From: Arbacia lixula
Taxonomy: Eukaryota > Echinodermata > Echinoidea > Arbacioida > Arbaciidae
Reading direction: 5' to 3'
NCBI GenBank assembly: GCA_963669155.1
Contig: OZ022576.1
Location: 31,065,835 to 31,129,834, forward strand
Length of the DNA: 64,000 nucleotides
The translations under genes were made by a program, and so were the position numbers. The notes beneath the pieces were generated by a model. It had not been told where the DNA came from, searched no databases, and saw only the letters and a list, made by a program, of their open reading frames with translations. Of the stretch, positions 38,431-49,774 are shown piece by piece. How positions within the stretch are numbered: position 1 is the stretch's first letter; each line of letters begins with the position of its first letter.

Positions 38431-39340
38431 TTTGGATAGTTTTAGGTGCATGGGGTGAGGGTGATATTTTTGATAAACTGACTTAATTCTTTTTTCTCAC
38501 TTTGGCATAATTGAGCATGTAATTTTGAATGATTTTTTTTATCATTGAATATGTAATTTTGTTTTCAATTAATTGATAATTGTATATAATTTTAAATGAA
38601 ATACTTGGTATGCTTCACGTGAAGTCCATGATAGATGTATGAATTTTGTTTCAATGAAATAAAAATATTTAAGAAAAATGTGTAATAGAAGTGTGTGTGC
38701 GTGTGCCAAGTCGATTAGGTAAGAGATAGAGAGAAAGAGAGAGAGAGAGAGGGGGGGGGGGGCGGGGTCAGCTGCTTCCTGTAGGGTGGTGTATCTCTTT
38801 TGCATGTAGAACTAATTATAAACTTGTGTAAATATTGAAGTAAAGCTCCCTTCACAATGTTGTCGAATGAAGTAACTTTTTAAACCTGAGAGGATAATTA
38901 CAAAGAATAACAATTTCATATTCATGAAACCAGTCTTGTCGCTGTTCGTGTAATTCGTGCAGTGGTTTGATGAATTATATTTTGTAGTCCAGTGGGATAC
39001 ACTGAGAGGATTACACAATCAATAACATCCGGACACTTTAGGCGTTCGCAATCCACATCCCATACAAGAACGTGGACCAAATATACATACCTGCACTATG
39101 GCCTCCAATGACTTGTTGGTTTGCCCTCCCAGTTCTCCAGTAACCTCGGCTACCCCGGCTGGTAACTAGGTACCCCCAACCCCACCTTACCCCCACGAGT
39201 GTGATGAGCATATGAGCTGTCATTTTACGTAATATGGAAGTTCACGCTATATGTCGCGTAGTCACCTTTCTATTTACGTTAAGCCCTTCCCACCATTAAT
39301 AGGCCTACACCTGCCTTCGTCTTTATCACCATAGCTGTTT

Positions 39341-39365
39341 CTTCTTCTTCTCTTCCTTTCTTCTT

Positions 39366-39396
<31 letters not shown>
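39341..39396 (+). repeat. (TTC)n microsatellite
   Basis: Pure CTT/TTC trinucleotide run of about 13 units with a short imperfect flank. Confidence 0.9.
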
Positions 39397-39756
39397 TCAT
39401 TATCTTCCTTCTTGATGAAAGAGGAACTATAAGTAACCATCTGTTGCTTACTTATTACTTACTTCTTTCTTACATGTCATTCATTATCATATCACTTCTC
39501 GTTATATTCATACTAATCAATATTCTGATTATGATGATATTTAATATAGTTCTCATCTTGTAAGCCTATAAGGTGAAGTTGCGATACTGCTGATGTTAAA
39601 TTTGAAAAATATTGAAATCACACGTATGAATGATACACAGTCACACATTGCACACAGACATAACTATGTACGTATGTGTACAGACATTAAAAAATACAGA
39701 AGGAATGCAACGCTTTGCAACCTCTCTCGCCAAAATATATTAAATGGAATTATTAC

Positions 39757-39885
39757 ATACACACATACACACAAAGACACACACAAACACACACATACAC
39801 ACGCACATACACAAACACTCACACACACACACACACACACATGCACACACATACACCACACACACACACACGCACACACACACAC

Positions 39886-39961
<76 letters not shown>

Positions 39962-39962
39962 T
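39757..39962 (+). repeat. (CA)n microsatellite, ~200 bp
   Basis: Long CA tract with a few CACG/CATA interruptions on the left and pure CA on the right. It produces spurious His/Thr- and Cys/Val-repeat open frames on both strands. Confidence 0.95.
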
Positions 39963-40099
39963 ACATACACCCAAACTCAACAGGGTAGGCCTAAGTCTAA
40001 AATTAGTCCTCAAATCCAAGTGCAAAAATAGTGTATGTGAGAGTGTGGCCATTGGATCAGGATGTCTTGATTATAATCATGGAGAACGCTCCCTCGCTG

Positions 40100-40640
40100 G
40101 GGAATGGTCGCGTGATTGTGTGTCGCACTACCGGGCCCGGTCGCCGCGTTCACACTCTCACAAGAAACATGGGGTAGACTGAATTCGTATATGAGTAGCC
40201 GCTATTCCCGTAGGACAGTATGGGGTCTGGCAGAGGAGAAGCTAAAGGAGTTGCTTTTTCTCTGCGAACCGGTCTCATGAGAACGTATATCTCTCACTAC
40301 CGGGATCGCGTTCACATTCTGACGAGAAACACGTCCGGGGCTGGCTGGATTCGGGTAGCTGCAATAATATTTGCTAACTTAGCATAATTATTAACAGAGC
40401 TGGGTTATCTCAGCGAACTGGTCTCGTGAGTATGCGTCTCTCTCACTAACAGGATCACGTTCATACTCTCCCAAGACACGCGAGGCAGGCTGGACTCGAG
40501 TAGCTGCTATGCGTTTGCTAACTTAGCATAATGATTATTAAAATAGTTGGTTTATCTCAGTTAACTGGTCTCACGAGGATGCGTCTCTCTCACTAACTGG
40601 GGCCGCGTTCACACTTTCACAGGAAACTAGGGGACTTATC
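40100..40640 (+). repeat. Degenerate ~150-bp tandem repeat, about four units
   Basis: Each unit carries TCTCTCACTAACNGGATCNC-like text, GCGTTCACACTCTCACAAGA, a GGCTGGACTCGAGTAGCTGC-like segment, TTTGCTAACTTAGCATAAT and TATCTCAGCGAACTGGTCTC. The first unit (from 40100) is partial. An old, small satellite-like array. Confidence 0.8.
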
Positions 40641-41700
40641 GCTTGATTGATAATGCAAGATAATAATGAGCCGCATTCATATTTTGTCAATGATTGTTAT
40701 ATTACTTTTCGCATAATTATGTGATCTGGTTATGTTAAATTACCATTCAGAATACTTGATAATGAAATAATTACTGAACCCTGATATCCCGAGCTTCTGT
40801 TGACGAGTCTCTCAATCCTAATGTATGTGTTAGTGTGGCAACACTTTCAAAGCACGGCAAAGAAATAAAACGTGCAAGTTGACAGAAGTCGTTTTAAAAA
40901 AGAAAGAGGGTGATGCTAGCTGCTGAATCATGGATGACATTTGGGTGGAAATAGTCTGGAAATCAGGAAATGTAGAATTGAACTGCATTTCAACCCAGCT
41001 CTGCTCAAGGCAAAACAGTCGCAGAGTGGATCATGTTCGCCCACACCCCGCCCACCCCATCCAAAACAAATATCATAAATTCAATAGTCATATAATAGGG
41101 AGATATCAAGATACTGGATACATATTAACAAAGAATCAGATGTGCCCGTCTGAATATGTTTCCAAGGACCATGGATTGATAACCGAATCATTCCCGACAG
41201 CATCTCGACTGAGTGCACATTCTTGTGATCACATTAATTTTTCTTCTCGAGGCGATATGTGCAGATGGGTGCCGGTAATTCGCCCCCGGTTCGCACCTCG
41301 GGGCCTTCCTTCCACCCACCCGTTTCACTTCCTGTCAAAGCTCTGCGATTGCCTAATCGCCTTGACAAAGGGATCCGCCTTCGTTGTAAGAGACAAGCGA
41401 TCAACCCTGGCCTCTTTGCTTCAATTAACAAGGGATTAAATGACATTGATCATCATGTGGATGGGTTTGCCAAAAATTACCCTCCTATTAAATGATTGTG
41501 CAATTCGATATCATCGGAAAACATCATGCTGAAGACTGTTTCCCGTGTTAATGGATGGAGCGACGGATGAGGAGACACAAGATGAGATAATGACACAAGG
41601 GTGTTTTCTTAATCAGTGTATCTTAATTCTTTCATAACGCACCGCCGCAAAAACGCCAATTATATAAGAGTAAAACAATGCCCTGCGAATCTACTGCGGT

Positions 41701-41737
41701 AACACACACACACACATACCCCCCCCCCCCCGAAACA

Positions 41738-41830
<93 letters not shown>

Positions 41831-41892
41831 GCACACACACATTCACACACATACACAAACACACACACACACACACACAAAACACACACACA
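41701..41892 (+). repeat. (CA)n microsatellite with poly-C
   Basis: CA repeats interrupted by a poly-C run at 41719-41730 and a few CATA/CGCA units. Open frames here are artefacts. Confidence 0.95.
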
Positions 41893-42276
41893 TTGTCTTC
41901 TAAGCCCCTTTTCAGAGTTGTTCGTTTTACGCAAATATCATACGACTTGAATGGTCCAGCGGTACGGTAATGCTGCGAATGTAGCATCAGGTACAGTCCC
42001 TGTATTATTTCCACCCATCCTATTCCAATGCCAAGTTTACGGCCTGTGAAAACATCAGTGTTTCAAACCATCCACCCTATGACGAAGTATGTCCATGTTC
42101 AAACCATATACGTTCGAGATAGAACGGAGCAACACGGGATCGTTCTTGTAGTGCGTAGAGGGAAAAGAACTTGACACTTCTCCGTGTCCGGAAATGAATC
42201 AACCACCACAGTACGGACACTGAGCTCTGTCGCTGTTGAGGAGTTTGGACGGCAATTTTGTGATGCCGATGGTGAT

Positions 42277-42548
42277 TGTTTCTTCGGGTGATGGTCGTTA
42301 TTCCGAGGATTCGTTATCTTTATCGTATACCTGGATGCTCGTTAATCCAAAAAATGAAATAAGCTTCTTTCACTCTGTCAGACTCTCCTGCCCTATAGGA
42401 AGTCTCAAATATGCCTAAATAGTGCAAAATGCGCCTTTTGTAGCAACTATTTTCGGAATTTTCGGAACTATTTTCTTTAGAACAAAGAAACTTTGGAATA
42501 ACGAACCTTCGTATTGAAGAACCTCCGATAAACGAGTTGTAACCGTTT
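42277..42548 (+). repeat. Decayed CCGAAGGTTCGTTATT-type element
   Basis: GTCGTTATTCCGAGGATTCG and ATGCTCGTTAATCC on the left, and TGGAATAACGAACCTTCG and AAACGAGTTGTAACCG on the right, mirror the element at 61918-62090 at lower identity. Confidence 0.5.
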
Positions 42549-42959
42549 CCTCTTTATCCTTCTAAATAAAATGGTCGTTGGACTGGGCTGATTACCATTT
42601 CTGGGCCTTTGTCCCCATCCATTATAAAGAAAATCATAACAATTATAGCGAATTCGGCTAGTGTGAACACGGTTCCTGGTCTTTTCTTGGATCGTGTGTC
42701 ATGGTGCACTTTTGATACCCCTAAAGACTGGAAATATATTTTTACAGAAACTTCGCAGAAATATGACTGACATGCATCACCCTGTCTGTTGCTACTATAT
42801 GGGGTTGTTAAAATGCCATGAACAGAGAGATGAAGAGACTCACGCGAACCTGATTCAGTATTTATTTATTATGAATAAACCAGAAAATGTAGAGGAGTGA
42901 AGGGTGAAGGAAAGTTGGACTCCACAAGATCTAATTATGGACACAAAGTTATTTATATA

Positions 42960-43390
42960 GATCACGTGATCTCTAATGTGTGGACCTTTAAAGGAAGGGA
43001 CTCCCTTCCACGGGTCAAAAATGAAACTATATAAATATAAAATGGAAGTAACTGGGGAAGTGCTTCCCTTACTATATAGAACTGGAAATTGTCTTTAAGC
43101 GGAATTACATTGGTTGCTAGATTTCGAGTGAGTTTTGAACGGGTCGTCCAAAATGCCAGCGGTTCATGCGGCATAGAGGCCAGAGACCGCAGTAGCGCAA
43201 ATCAAAGCTCTCTATGCAGTGATGTGTTGAGGAGAGCAGCCCCCGCTGACCGAACAACTGACCGGCGCAATTACGACATATGAATGTAGAATATGGTCAC
43301 TACCGAACGGGTTGTTTCAAGCATTAACAACGATAGTATTTCAGCTTCACTGAAATGGTTGGTAAAGCTATGAATGTGTGATGAAGAGTT
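42960..43390 (+). repeat. Dispersed ~400-bp repeat, copy 2
   Basis: Collinear with 24330-24730 in the same orientation. Short open frames inside are not supported as genes. Confidence 0.65.
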
Positions 43391-43699
43391 TTGAGAAGTT
43401 TGTAAAAGGGCTACATTATACCTTAAATGAGCTTGCAAACAATACATCATGTGGAAAGTTTATAATTGTGTTACTCTTTTCAGTTTAGGTGGATCACGTT
43501 CCGTAAAAAAAGTCCCATCGCATACGTTAAGTGCACAGAAATGATTAACGACATTCAAACAGGAGAACGTTGTAACTGATTTAAAGAATAACTTCTAAAG
43601 GCGCGAGTGAGAAGGTCACCATTGTTACTGCCGTCACACTCTTCTTCAAGATGTTACTTTTTGTTATTCACTGTAAGACATAAATTATAACGTTGAAGA

Positions 43700-43815
43700 C
43701 TTTAGGCTAGATTTTAGTGAAAGGGCTTTCTAGGGTAATTTACATTTTTAAAAGAAATTGTAAACACGCGTCCAGTCGTACGGAATGTGCGCTCCATCCT
43801 GCAAGAGAATGAAAA
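43700..43815 (-). repeat. Diverged SINE tail
   Basis: TAGTGAAAGGGCTTTCTAGG, GAAATTGTAAACACGCG and GCGCTCCATCCTGCAA correspond to the tail and flank of the SINE copies at 23745-24155 (TAGTGAAAGGGCTTTCTGGG, GTGCTCCATCCTGTAA). Confidence 0.6.
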
Positions 43816-44070
43816 AAACTTAATAGCTTAAAAACTTAATACTGAGTGTATATGCATAGATGTTTTAAAAAAGTAGTAGTGTTTGTTGTTGTTGCATTAT
43901 TGCGTCAGTATTGAGAATAGCATTTGTGCAGTAATGTCGTGTGGAATTTTCATTGGATTTTTGCTAGAGTGCCATTTCAGGATCGATATCGACGACCAGA
44001 CCTCTTGGAATGATAATATTTGAACACTATTCTCACTCCATGTTGGATAAGCATATCAGAGCAAGGGCAT

Positions 44071-44092
44071 CTGCCCCCCCCCCCCCCCCCCC
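44071..44092 (+). repeat. Poly-C tract
   Basis: A run of about 20 cytosines. Similar homopolymer G/C runs occur at 33774, 45055, 46100, 47515, 47771, 47825, 52671, 53966, 61462, 61554, 63401 and 63776. Confidence 0.9.
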
Positions 44093-46390
44093 ACCTTTCC
44101 CCTCCCCGTCCGCACATATTCCCATCCTTTCCCCGATTTACAAGTCGTTTTCCTCGCGGATTAAAGCTACGTCCAGCTTTAAATATTTTTAGAAGGTGCA
44201 GCATCTATTTTAACAACTTCTAAAAATACGGCCAAACCGCATCAGCGGGGGAGGGGGAGGGGGAGGGAGAAGGGGAAGGGGAGTGGGGAAGGGGTAGGCG
44301 TGAGTAATAAAACAGCCGTTTGTTGGCAACAGTATACATGGACGGACGAAACTACGTCACGGCGTGGGCGATAACCAGGGAGGAGTGCTGCTCGAGCTGT
44401 TTGCTTGACGACGCGCCTGTCACCTGGGGGACCCCTCCTCATAACAGGGGAGGGAAGAGGGGAAACAGAAGGGGATGGTCAGAACAGCCTTGAGAGCAAA
44501 CAAGGGGAGTGTGATGATATTTGCGACACCGTCGCAAAAAACACGATCGGGTGTGGTGAGATCAAACTACTGGCTGTGTTGAGAGTAGTTCCCTCATCTG
44601 GAGGAATGCACCAGTCTCAGGTCCCTGAATGCACACTAGCCGTTCTTAGTCTACATCATCTTCATCTGGAGCTACAGAGCGTTGCAATGATCTTCATAAG
44701 AGCACGCCATTCAACTCTGGGCACACATCTCACGCGTCCTTTTGACAGTCTCTTCTTGTCACGAGGAGAGACGCAGAGAGGGTGCAGAGGAAGATGGATA
44801 AATCATTATTATTGTTTTGACCATTTCCTAGGTAACTATACTAATTATCCCAGTCGTCTTTATTGTCAGCGATTGTCAGCATTATGATTAGACTGATTAT
44901 CATCATTTTTATTTTTGTCATTATCGAGCTGACGCATCATTTTCAAGTGTTCCTACAGTGGTACTAAACAAGACAAATTGGGCTACGTGCATGTATGAGA
45001 GATAGGGGTGGGGGTCCACGAGGGTAAAGCAAGGGCTGCTGAAACTGGGGTAAGGGGGGGGGGGGAAATAAATAGACTGGTGCGGAAGTCCGAACCACAG
45101 AGATGGGAGTCATATAAGTGAGAGAAGGGGAACAGGAGGCACTGAGAACCATAGAACACGAGACATAGAGAGGCAGAGAGAGACTTCTCAGACATGCAAA
45201 AGCCGTACAGGAAGAGGCCGCAAGGGGCGACAGGAAAGGAACATGGGAGGGTGGGGTGGGGTGGGGTGGCGGATGCACGTGATAAAACCTCCTGACAACC
45301 AAAAAAACCCTACCTAACCACCCACAAGAGTTCAAGTTGTTCAAGTTGACCATAATAACGATATCATTATCACGAGTATAGCGGCGCGAGTTTTCGATAT
45401 CGAGCGAGGGCCGCGCACCTCCCAACCTGACCGACTTGCTGTGGGAGAGGACATGGGGGTATGATGAGGGGTACAAGAGGCATCTCGGAGGATGAGCGTC
45501 ACACAAACAGCCCAAAAATAAAACAACCACTGATGCACGTGCTTCTTACGGCGCATCCGACTCTCCAGCAATTAATAAACGTCAAGAGCAATTAATAATA
45601 CAGCCGTACCCTACAAAGATGAAGTTTGATGTGTCATGACTTTTGTTGGAAGTACTCTTGCTTCCTTGGAAGGTTGTTTAGTTTAATTTCCTGTACGTAC
45701 TTACATCCGGGGCAGTGTAGGTAGGGTCAGCCATTGTAGAAGACATGAATAAGAAGTGGGAAGGAAAGGGAGGAGGCGTTATGGAATAACTTTCATAAGA
45801 AGTCAAGAGTTATAGGAAGAAGAACATGGGGAACATTATTAGCAAAAGAGGAGGAAGAATAAAACTATCGAATAAGATAACGACCAGGTACAATGAGAAG
45901 TAGAGAAAGACCAGCCACATGTAAATAAAGAATAGGAGGAAGAACACGTACAAATATAAAATAAGATGAATATATGTTACACACAAAGAAAAAGACTAGA
46001 AGGAGACAAGAAAGAGGAAGAAGAAGTGTAATAAAGAACTATAATAAGCATTTATCACGTTTATGAAGAAAATATTCCTCAAGAGAGTGAATCACCAGAT
46101 GAGGGGGGGGGGGGGCGAAAAAATGACAGGAGTATAAGGAAATATGAATATGTTTGGAGAAGAGAAATATGACACAGGCTTGCGGAAATCGTAAAATCTC
46201 GGTTACACATTTAACCTTCGTTATGATTCGTCACATTACGTAGTCGGGTCCATGGTCACACTGTATGCCATGCTGCCATGTGCAAGACCGTGCAAGACAA
46301 CGCATCGGCCAGCATGGGGAAGGAGGGAGGATGTGAAGAGGTCAGACGATATATTTCCAAGGTGGGGTCAGATATTATCCTTGCTCGTTC

Positions 46391-46600
46391 ATGATGTTCA
46401 TGTCTATGGCGTCGTCATCCCAGTCGACGACTTCCGATGTGCTAAGCTACCGTTTTGATTATGAACATCCGACCGACCGTGCTACACCTCCCTCTTCTGT
46501 AATAGAGCTCAAACTTGACTTTGACTCAGACTCTGGTTTCATGTCACGCTCAAGGGGCGATGGCATTCAGGATGACCATGAGCCCTACTACGTAGTGTGA
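46391..46600 (+). other. Possible isolated coding exon
   Basis: A 69-codon open frame ends ELKLDFDSDSGFMSRSRGDG then IQDDHEPYYVV and a stop. Composition (acidic, Ser-rich, hydrophobic YYVV end) looks more like real protein than neighbouring frames, and a weak acceptor (CATCCCAG) lies inside it. No partner exons were found, so it may be chance. Confidence 0.2.
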
Positions 46601-47118
46601 CGACATGGATATGGAGATTATTTACATTCATAATTCATATTATATGTGTACCAGCTGTTTACATTTATGAAAATGTGTGTGCATGTCTCACATGTTTAGT
46701 TGTAATACTAATACATGTAGTGGTATTTTTCTTTTTCTTTTTATTGTTCCGTTTCTTCCCTCTTCCTTGTGTTTACTCATCATATTTTTTTAGTTTTTCT
46801 CGCTTTAATTATTTTGCCTTTCTCCATTTCTGATTTTGTTCATTTAGATTTAGATTTAGATTCATTGTTGTTTTCCTTTTGTGGTGACGAGGCAGACGGG
46901 ACTCCACACAGTGCTTCTCTTACACGATTAATATTACAAATTATAGTTATGAAAAACAAATCTCCATTTTGTATTTCTATGAATTATTACTAATGTTTCT
47001 CTTGTTGTTGTTGTTCTTCTTCTACGTCGTCTCCTTCCTGTATGTTCTTGTTTGTACACGTGTTAGTCTAATTGTGTTATTATAAGTACTAATAATATCA
47101 CTATCATTGATCTCCCTT

Positions 47119-47195
47119 TGGAGGAGGAGGAGGAGGAGGAGGAGGAGGAGGAGGAGGAGGAGGAGGAGGAGGAGGAGGAGGAGGAGGAGGAGGAG

Positions 47196-47227
<32 letters not shown>

Positions 47228-47310
47228 GGAGGGGGAGGAGGAGGAGGAGGAGGAGGAGGAAGAGGAGGAGGAGGAGGAGGAGGAGGAGGAGGAGGAGGAG
47301 AAAGAGGAGG
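47119..47310 (+). repeat. (GGA)n tract, ~190 bp
   Basis: Nearly pure GAG/GGA trinucleotide repeat with a few AAGAGG and GGGGGA interruptions. It yields poly-Glu, poly-Arg and poly-Leu open frames in different readings, none of which has gene context. Confidence 0.95.
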
Positions 47311-47512
47311 AGATGAAGACGAATGATGAAAAGTAGGTTTAAGGGGACCGAGCTTGAGAAAGTCAATTCATGGGGAGGAAGGAAAATGAAAATACTTTGC
47401 AAGTAGTGGGAGAATATTGTTAACTTTATTGCAGTGCTCAAAGTCTAGGTCTACATTATGATTAAAGTATTGCTTTAAAGAAATAACCAAAGACGAAAAG
47501 GAAGGGATAGAG

Positions 47513-47536
47513 ATGGGGGGGGGGGGGGGGGGGGGT
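47513..47536 (+). repeat. Poly-G tract
   Basis: More than 20 consecutive guanines after GAGAT. Confidence 0.9.
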
Positions 47537-47749
47537 ATAAGGGTCTCATAGTGAGGTGACAAAGAGCAGATAAGCATGATGGGTTGGGTATGGATTAAGA
47601 CAGGAAGGGGTTGTCACAAAGATTAACATGAACATAATGCATGTGGAGACTTTTAATTTGCAGCGAGATTAAAAATACTCCACATATAATACACCTATCA
47701 CGCTCAGAAACAGGCGCTGCGTCCAGGGTGCGAGCTCTTGTGATTGCAT

Positions 47750-47750
<1 letters not shown>

Positions 47751-47781
<31 letters not shown>

Positions 47782-47850
47782 GGGCGGGGGGCGGGGGGAG
47801 AGGATGAGTGTGTGTGTGTGTGTAGGGGGGGGGGGGGGCTGGGAGAGAGA
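47751..47850 (+). repeat. GA / poly-G / GT compound microsatellite
   Basis: (GA)n followed by a long G run, GGCGGGG units, (GT)n and another G run. Confidence 0.9.
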
Positions 47851-48224
47851 CCCGCACAAACTTTGGCACCACGTCTTCCGTTAAAAGGATGTCCGGATAT
47901 CGTGGGGTTGGAGGGGGAGGGGAAAGGGGAAAGGGGAAAGGGGCACGTATCCACACCCCATAGAGACAACATAGCTTCTAAATAAAACCCTCCACATAAA
48001 CACACGGACCCTAGTGTAACAGTGACGAATTAAGTAATCAAATAGCTTCTTCTGTTCACTTACAGTATCCCATGACTGTCTGTCGTCATGAAGAACGTGA
48101 CTGGTATAAGCTTTCGGCAAGTCCATAGGTTGATGTCTCCTTCCTCCTCTCCCTCTCTCTGTCAGTCTGTCAGTATGTCTTCTCTGTCCTTGTAATGATT
48201 AGCATTCGGGAATTAATGTGCCAC

Positions 48225-48226
<2 letters not shown>

Positions 48227-48267
<41 letters not shown>
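48227..48267 (+). repeat. (CT)n microsatellite
   Basis: About 20 CT units. Confidence 0.95.
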
Positions 48268-48272
<5 letters not shown>

Positions 48273-49204
48273 CCTCGTTTTACCTAACCTCCCTGTCGAC
48301 ATGTTCCCATCACCCCCTACTTCCCCTCTTCAACATGTTTCTTGAGACACCTTGACCCAAATTCGCACTGTGGCAGAGACTTGCACTGGGTGCAGTCATG
48401 TCTCTATTAACCCTTCACACGCCAAACAACTGCTACAAGACAATACTTGTGTGCATTAATAGTGAGAAAATACCCATACGGCACACAAAGGGTTGAAAGT
48501 GGTGTATTCCATTTACAGACCTAAACAAAATACAGGTGCGTGAATACGACAGTTTATAGAAGACAATGCTGTTAAATAAAGTCCCTCATGGTAAACATGA
48601 TAAAAAAACTCAAAAGTGATTTTTAAGTGGAGTAATATTAACCATTGCATTTCATGTCATGTGCCATCGAATGTCTATGTTTTAAGTTTACAAATATCGC
48701 AATTTGGCCACTGGTCACCCTGGTGCTTCAATTGTCAATACACAGATACATACCATTTTAAACAAACATGTGTGGCACTGTCGTCTGGTATTTGCAGACT
48801 AAATTATGTTAAAGCATCACAACGTAAGTGACCCAGATTAATGGTGTTGTCAGAAACATTTCTTGTCAGCTAGCTTTGCTATAAAGGGCGTTCATATAGA
48901 CTATAGACTAACTGAGGATTACACGGATCACGCCAAAATTATCGTTTGAAAAGGAGACTAAACCCTGGAGGCATACTTCAAAAATATAATATCTTTTTCT
49001 TGCTGAATGTGAATCATATGTGTGTCACTTTTTTATATTCCACTTGACCAATATGTTGTACTTGTGGGTCAAGCAATGTGCTAACACATTTGATTATAAC
49101 GATGTACAAAAAGGCACTCGCTGCCTTAGACGTGACCATGTACTTAGAGTGTGAATTTGCTCGCTACAGTAGCTCTGTTCACGATACGCGATCTCACTCC
49201 CGGC

Positions 49205-49368
49205 GATAACACGCATGCGCGCAAGAAACTTCGGCAGCCTATCAGCTTCTTATAAAACATGGCCAACCCAATCGCGAGCGCGAGTCTTTGTGGTGCGTGG
49301 TTGTTGGCAAGAGGAGGAGAGTCCCGGGAGCAGCGGAATAAAGTCGTGATTCTGAAAGAGAGCAACTG
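49205..49368 (+). promoter_or_regulatory. SLC26 gene core promoter
   Basis: An NRF1-like CGCATGCGCG (49212-49221), a TATAAAA box (49251-49257) and a CCAAT-like CCCAATCGCG (about 49267) fall in a CpG-rich patch ahead of the SLC26 ATG. Transcription would be expected to start near 49280, leaving a ~500-nt leader. This is placed by motif spacing only. Confidence 0.5.
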
Positions 49369-49518
49369 ATGAGTTGCAATTTTTCTCTTTGTCATTCTTT
49401 TCAGCATCCCGTTATTAATCACACAGCACCCGATCCGACGTGGGTGCTTTTGTGGAAACGCGCGCTTTATTCGTTGGTCTTATGGTCTTTACTTGGACCT
49501 TGCTGGTTTTTCTCGTGA
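49369..49518 (+). other. 49-codon upstream ORF in the SLC26 leader
   Basis: ATG at 49369 opens a frame of 49 codons to TGA at 49516-49518, with a hydrophobic second half (ALYSLVLWSLLGPCWFF). It ends about 250 bases before the main ATG. If the TATA-driven leader is unspliced, this uORF could damp translation of the transporter. A 5' UTR intron could also remove it (TTTTCAG at about 49398-49404 is acceptor-like). Confidence 0.3.
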
Positions 49519-49774
49519 CGTTTGTCATTCCTCCCGTAGCTGCATCGCGCACTGGACCCACTTTATGTAGCTGTCACCCAGCAACCAATCTGAGCCAATC
49601 TCTTCTGCTGTGGAAAAGCACGAGTTAACATTTATCAGTTATTTGTTCCTGTTTTGGAGATAATTTTGTTGTTACTTCCCGGAACATTTTCGCGGTCCTC
49701 TTGGATACGCTTTTGTCCCCTCGTGACGCGTTGTCGATTTCACCGTGGATCTGCAAGGCGACCCGAGGTACGCG

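Larger units (their letters stand above)
36721..49140. other. Gene-poor, microsatellite-rich intergenic region
   Basis: No exon set could be assembled on either strand. Open frames here are either built from simple repeats (TG, CA, GGA, poly-G) or lack splice context. The region does contain a degenerate satellite at 40100-40640, copies of dispersed repeats, and one short possible exon at 46391-46600. Confidence 0.55.

Noticed and set aside
39593..40182. Open frames of 76-155 codons across the CA repeat
   Set aside because: They are made of His/Thr or Cys/Val repeats from the microsatellite and exist in several frames on both strands at once.
40930..41439. 169-codon plus-strand ORF
   Set aside because: No recognisable domain, low-complexity-free but ordinary composition, no splice partners, and overlapping open frames on both strands.
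41945..42020. tRNA-like sequence (TGGTCCAGCGGTA ... CAGGTACAGTCCC)
   Set aside because: The A-box resemblance is fair but the B box departs from GGTTCGANTCC too much to support a tRNA or SINE call.
44405..44887. 160-codon plus-strand ORF
   Set aside because: Sequence shows no family resemblance and no exon partners; the GC-rich context favours chance open frames.
44964..45530. 188-codon minus-strand ORF
   Set aside because: Rich in Pro/Ser/Leu from G-rich repeats on the other strand; no domain or splice support.
47022..47441. 139-codon Leu-rich frame and Glu- or Arg-repeat frames over the GGA tract
   Set aside because: All derive from the same trinucleotide repeat; none has splice or start context.
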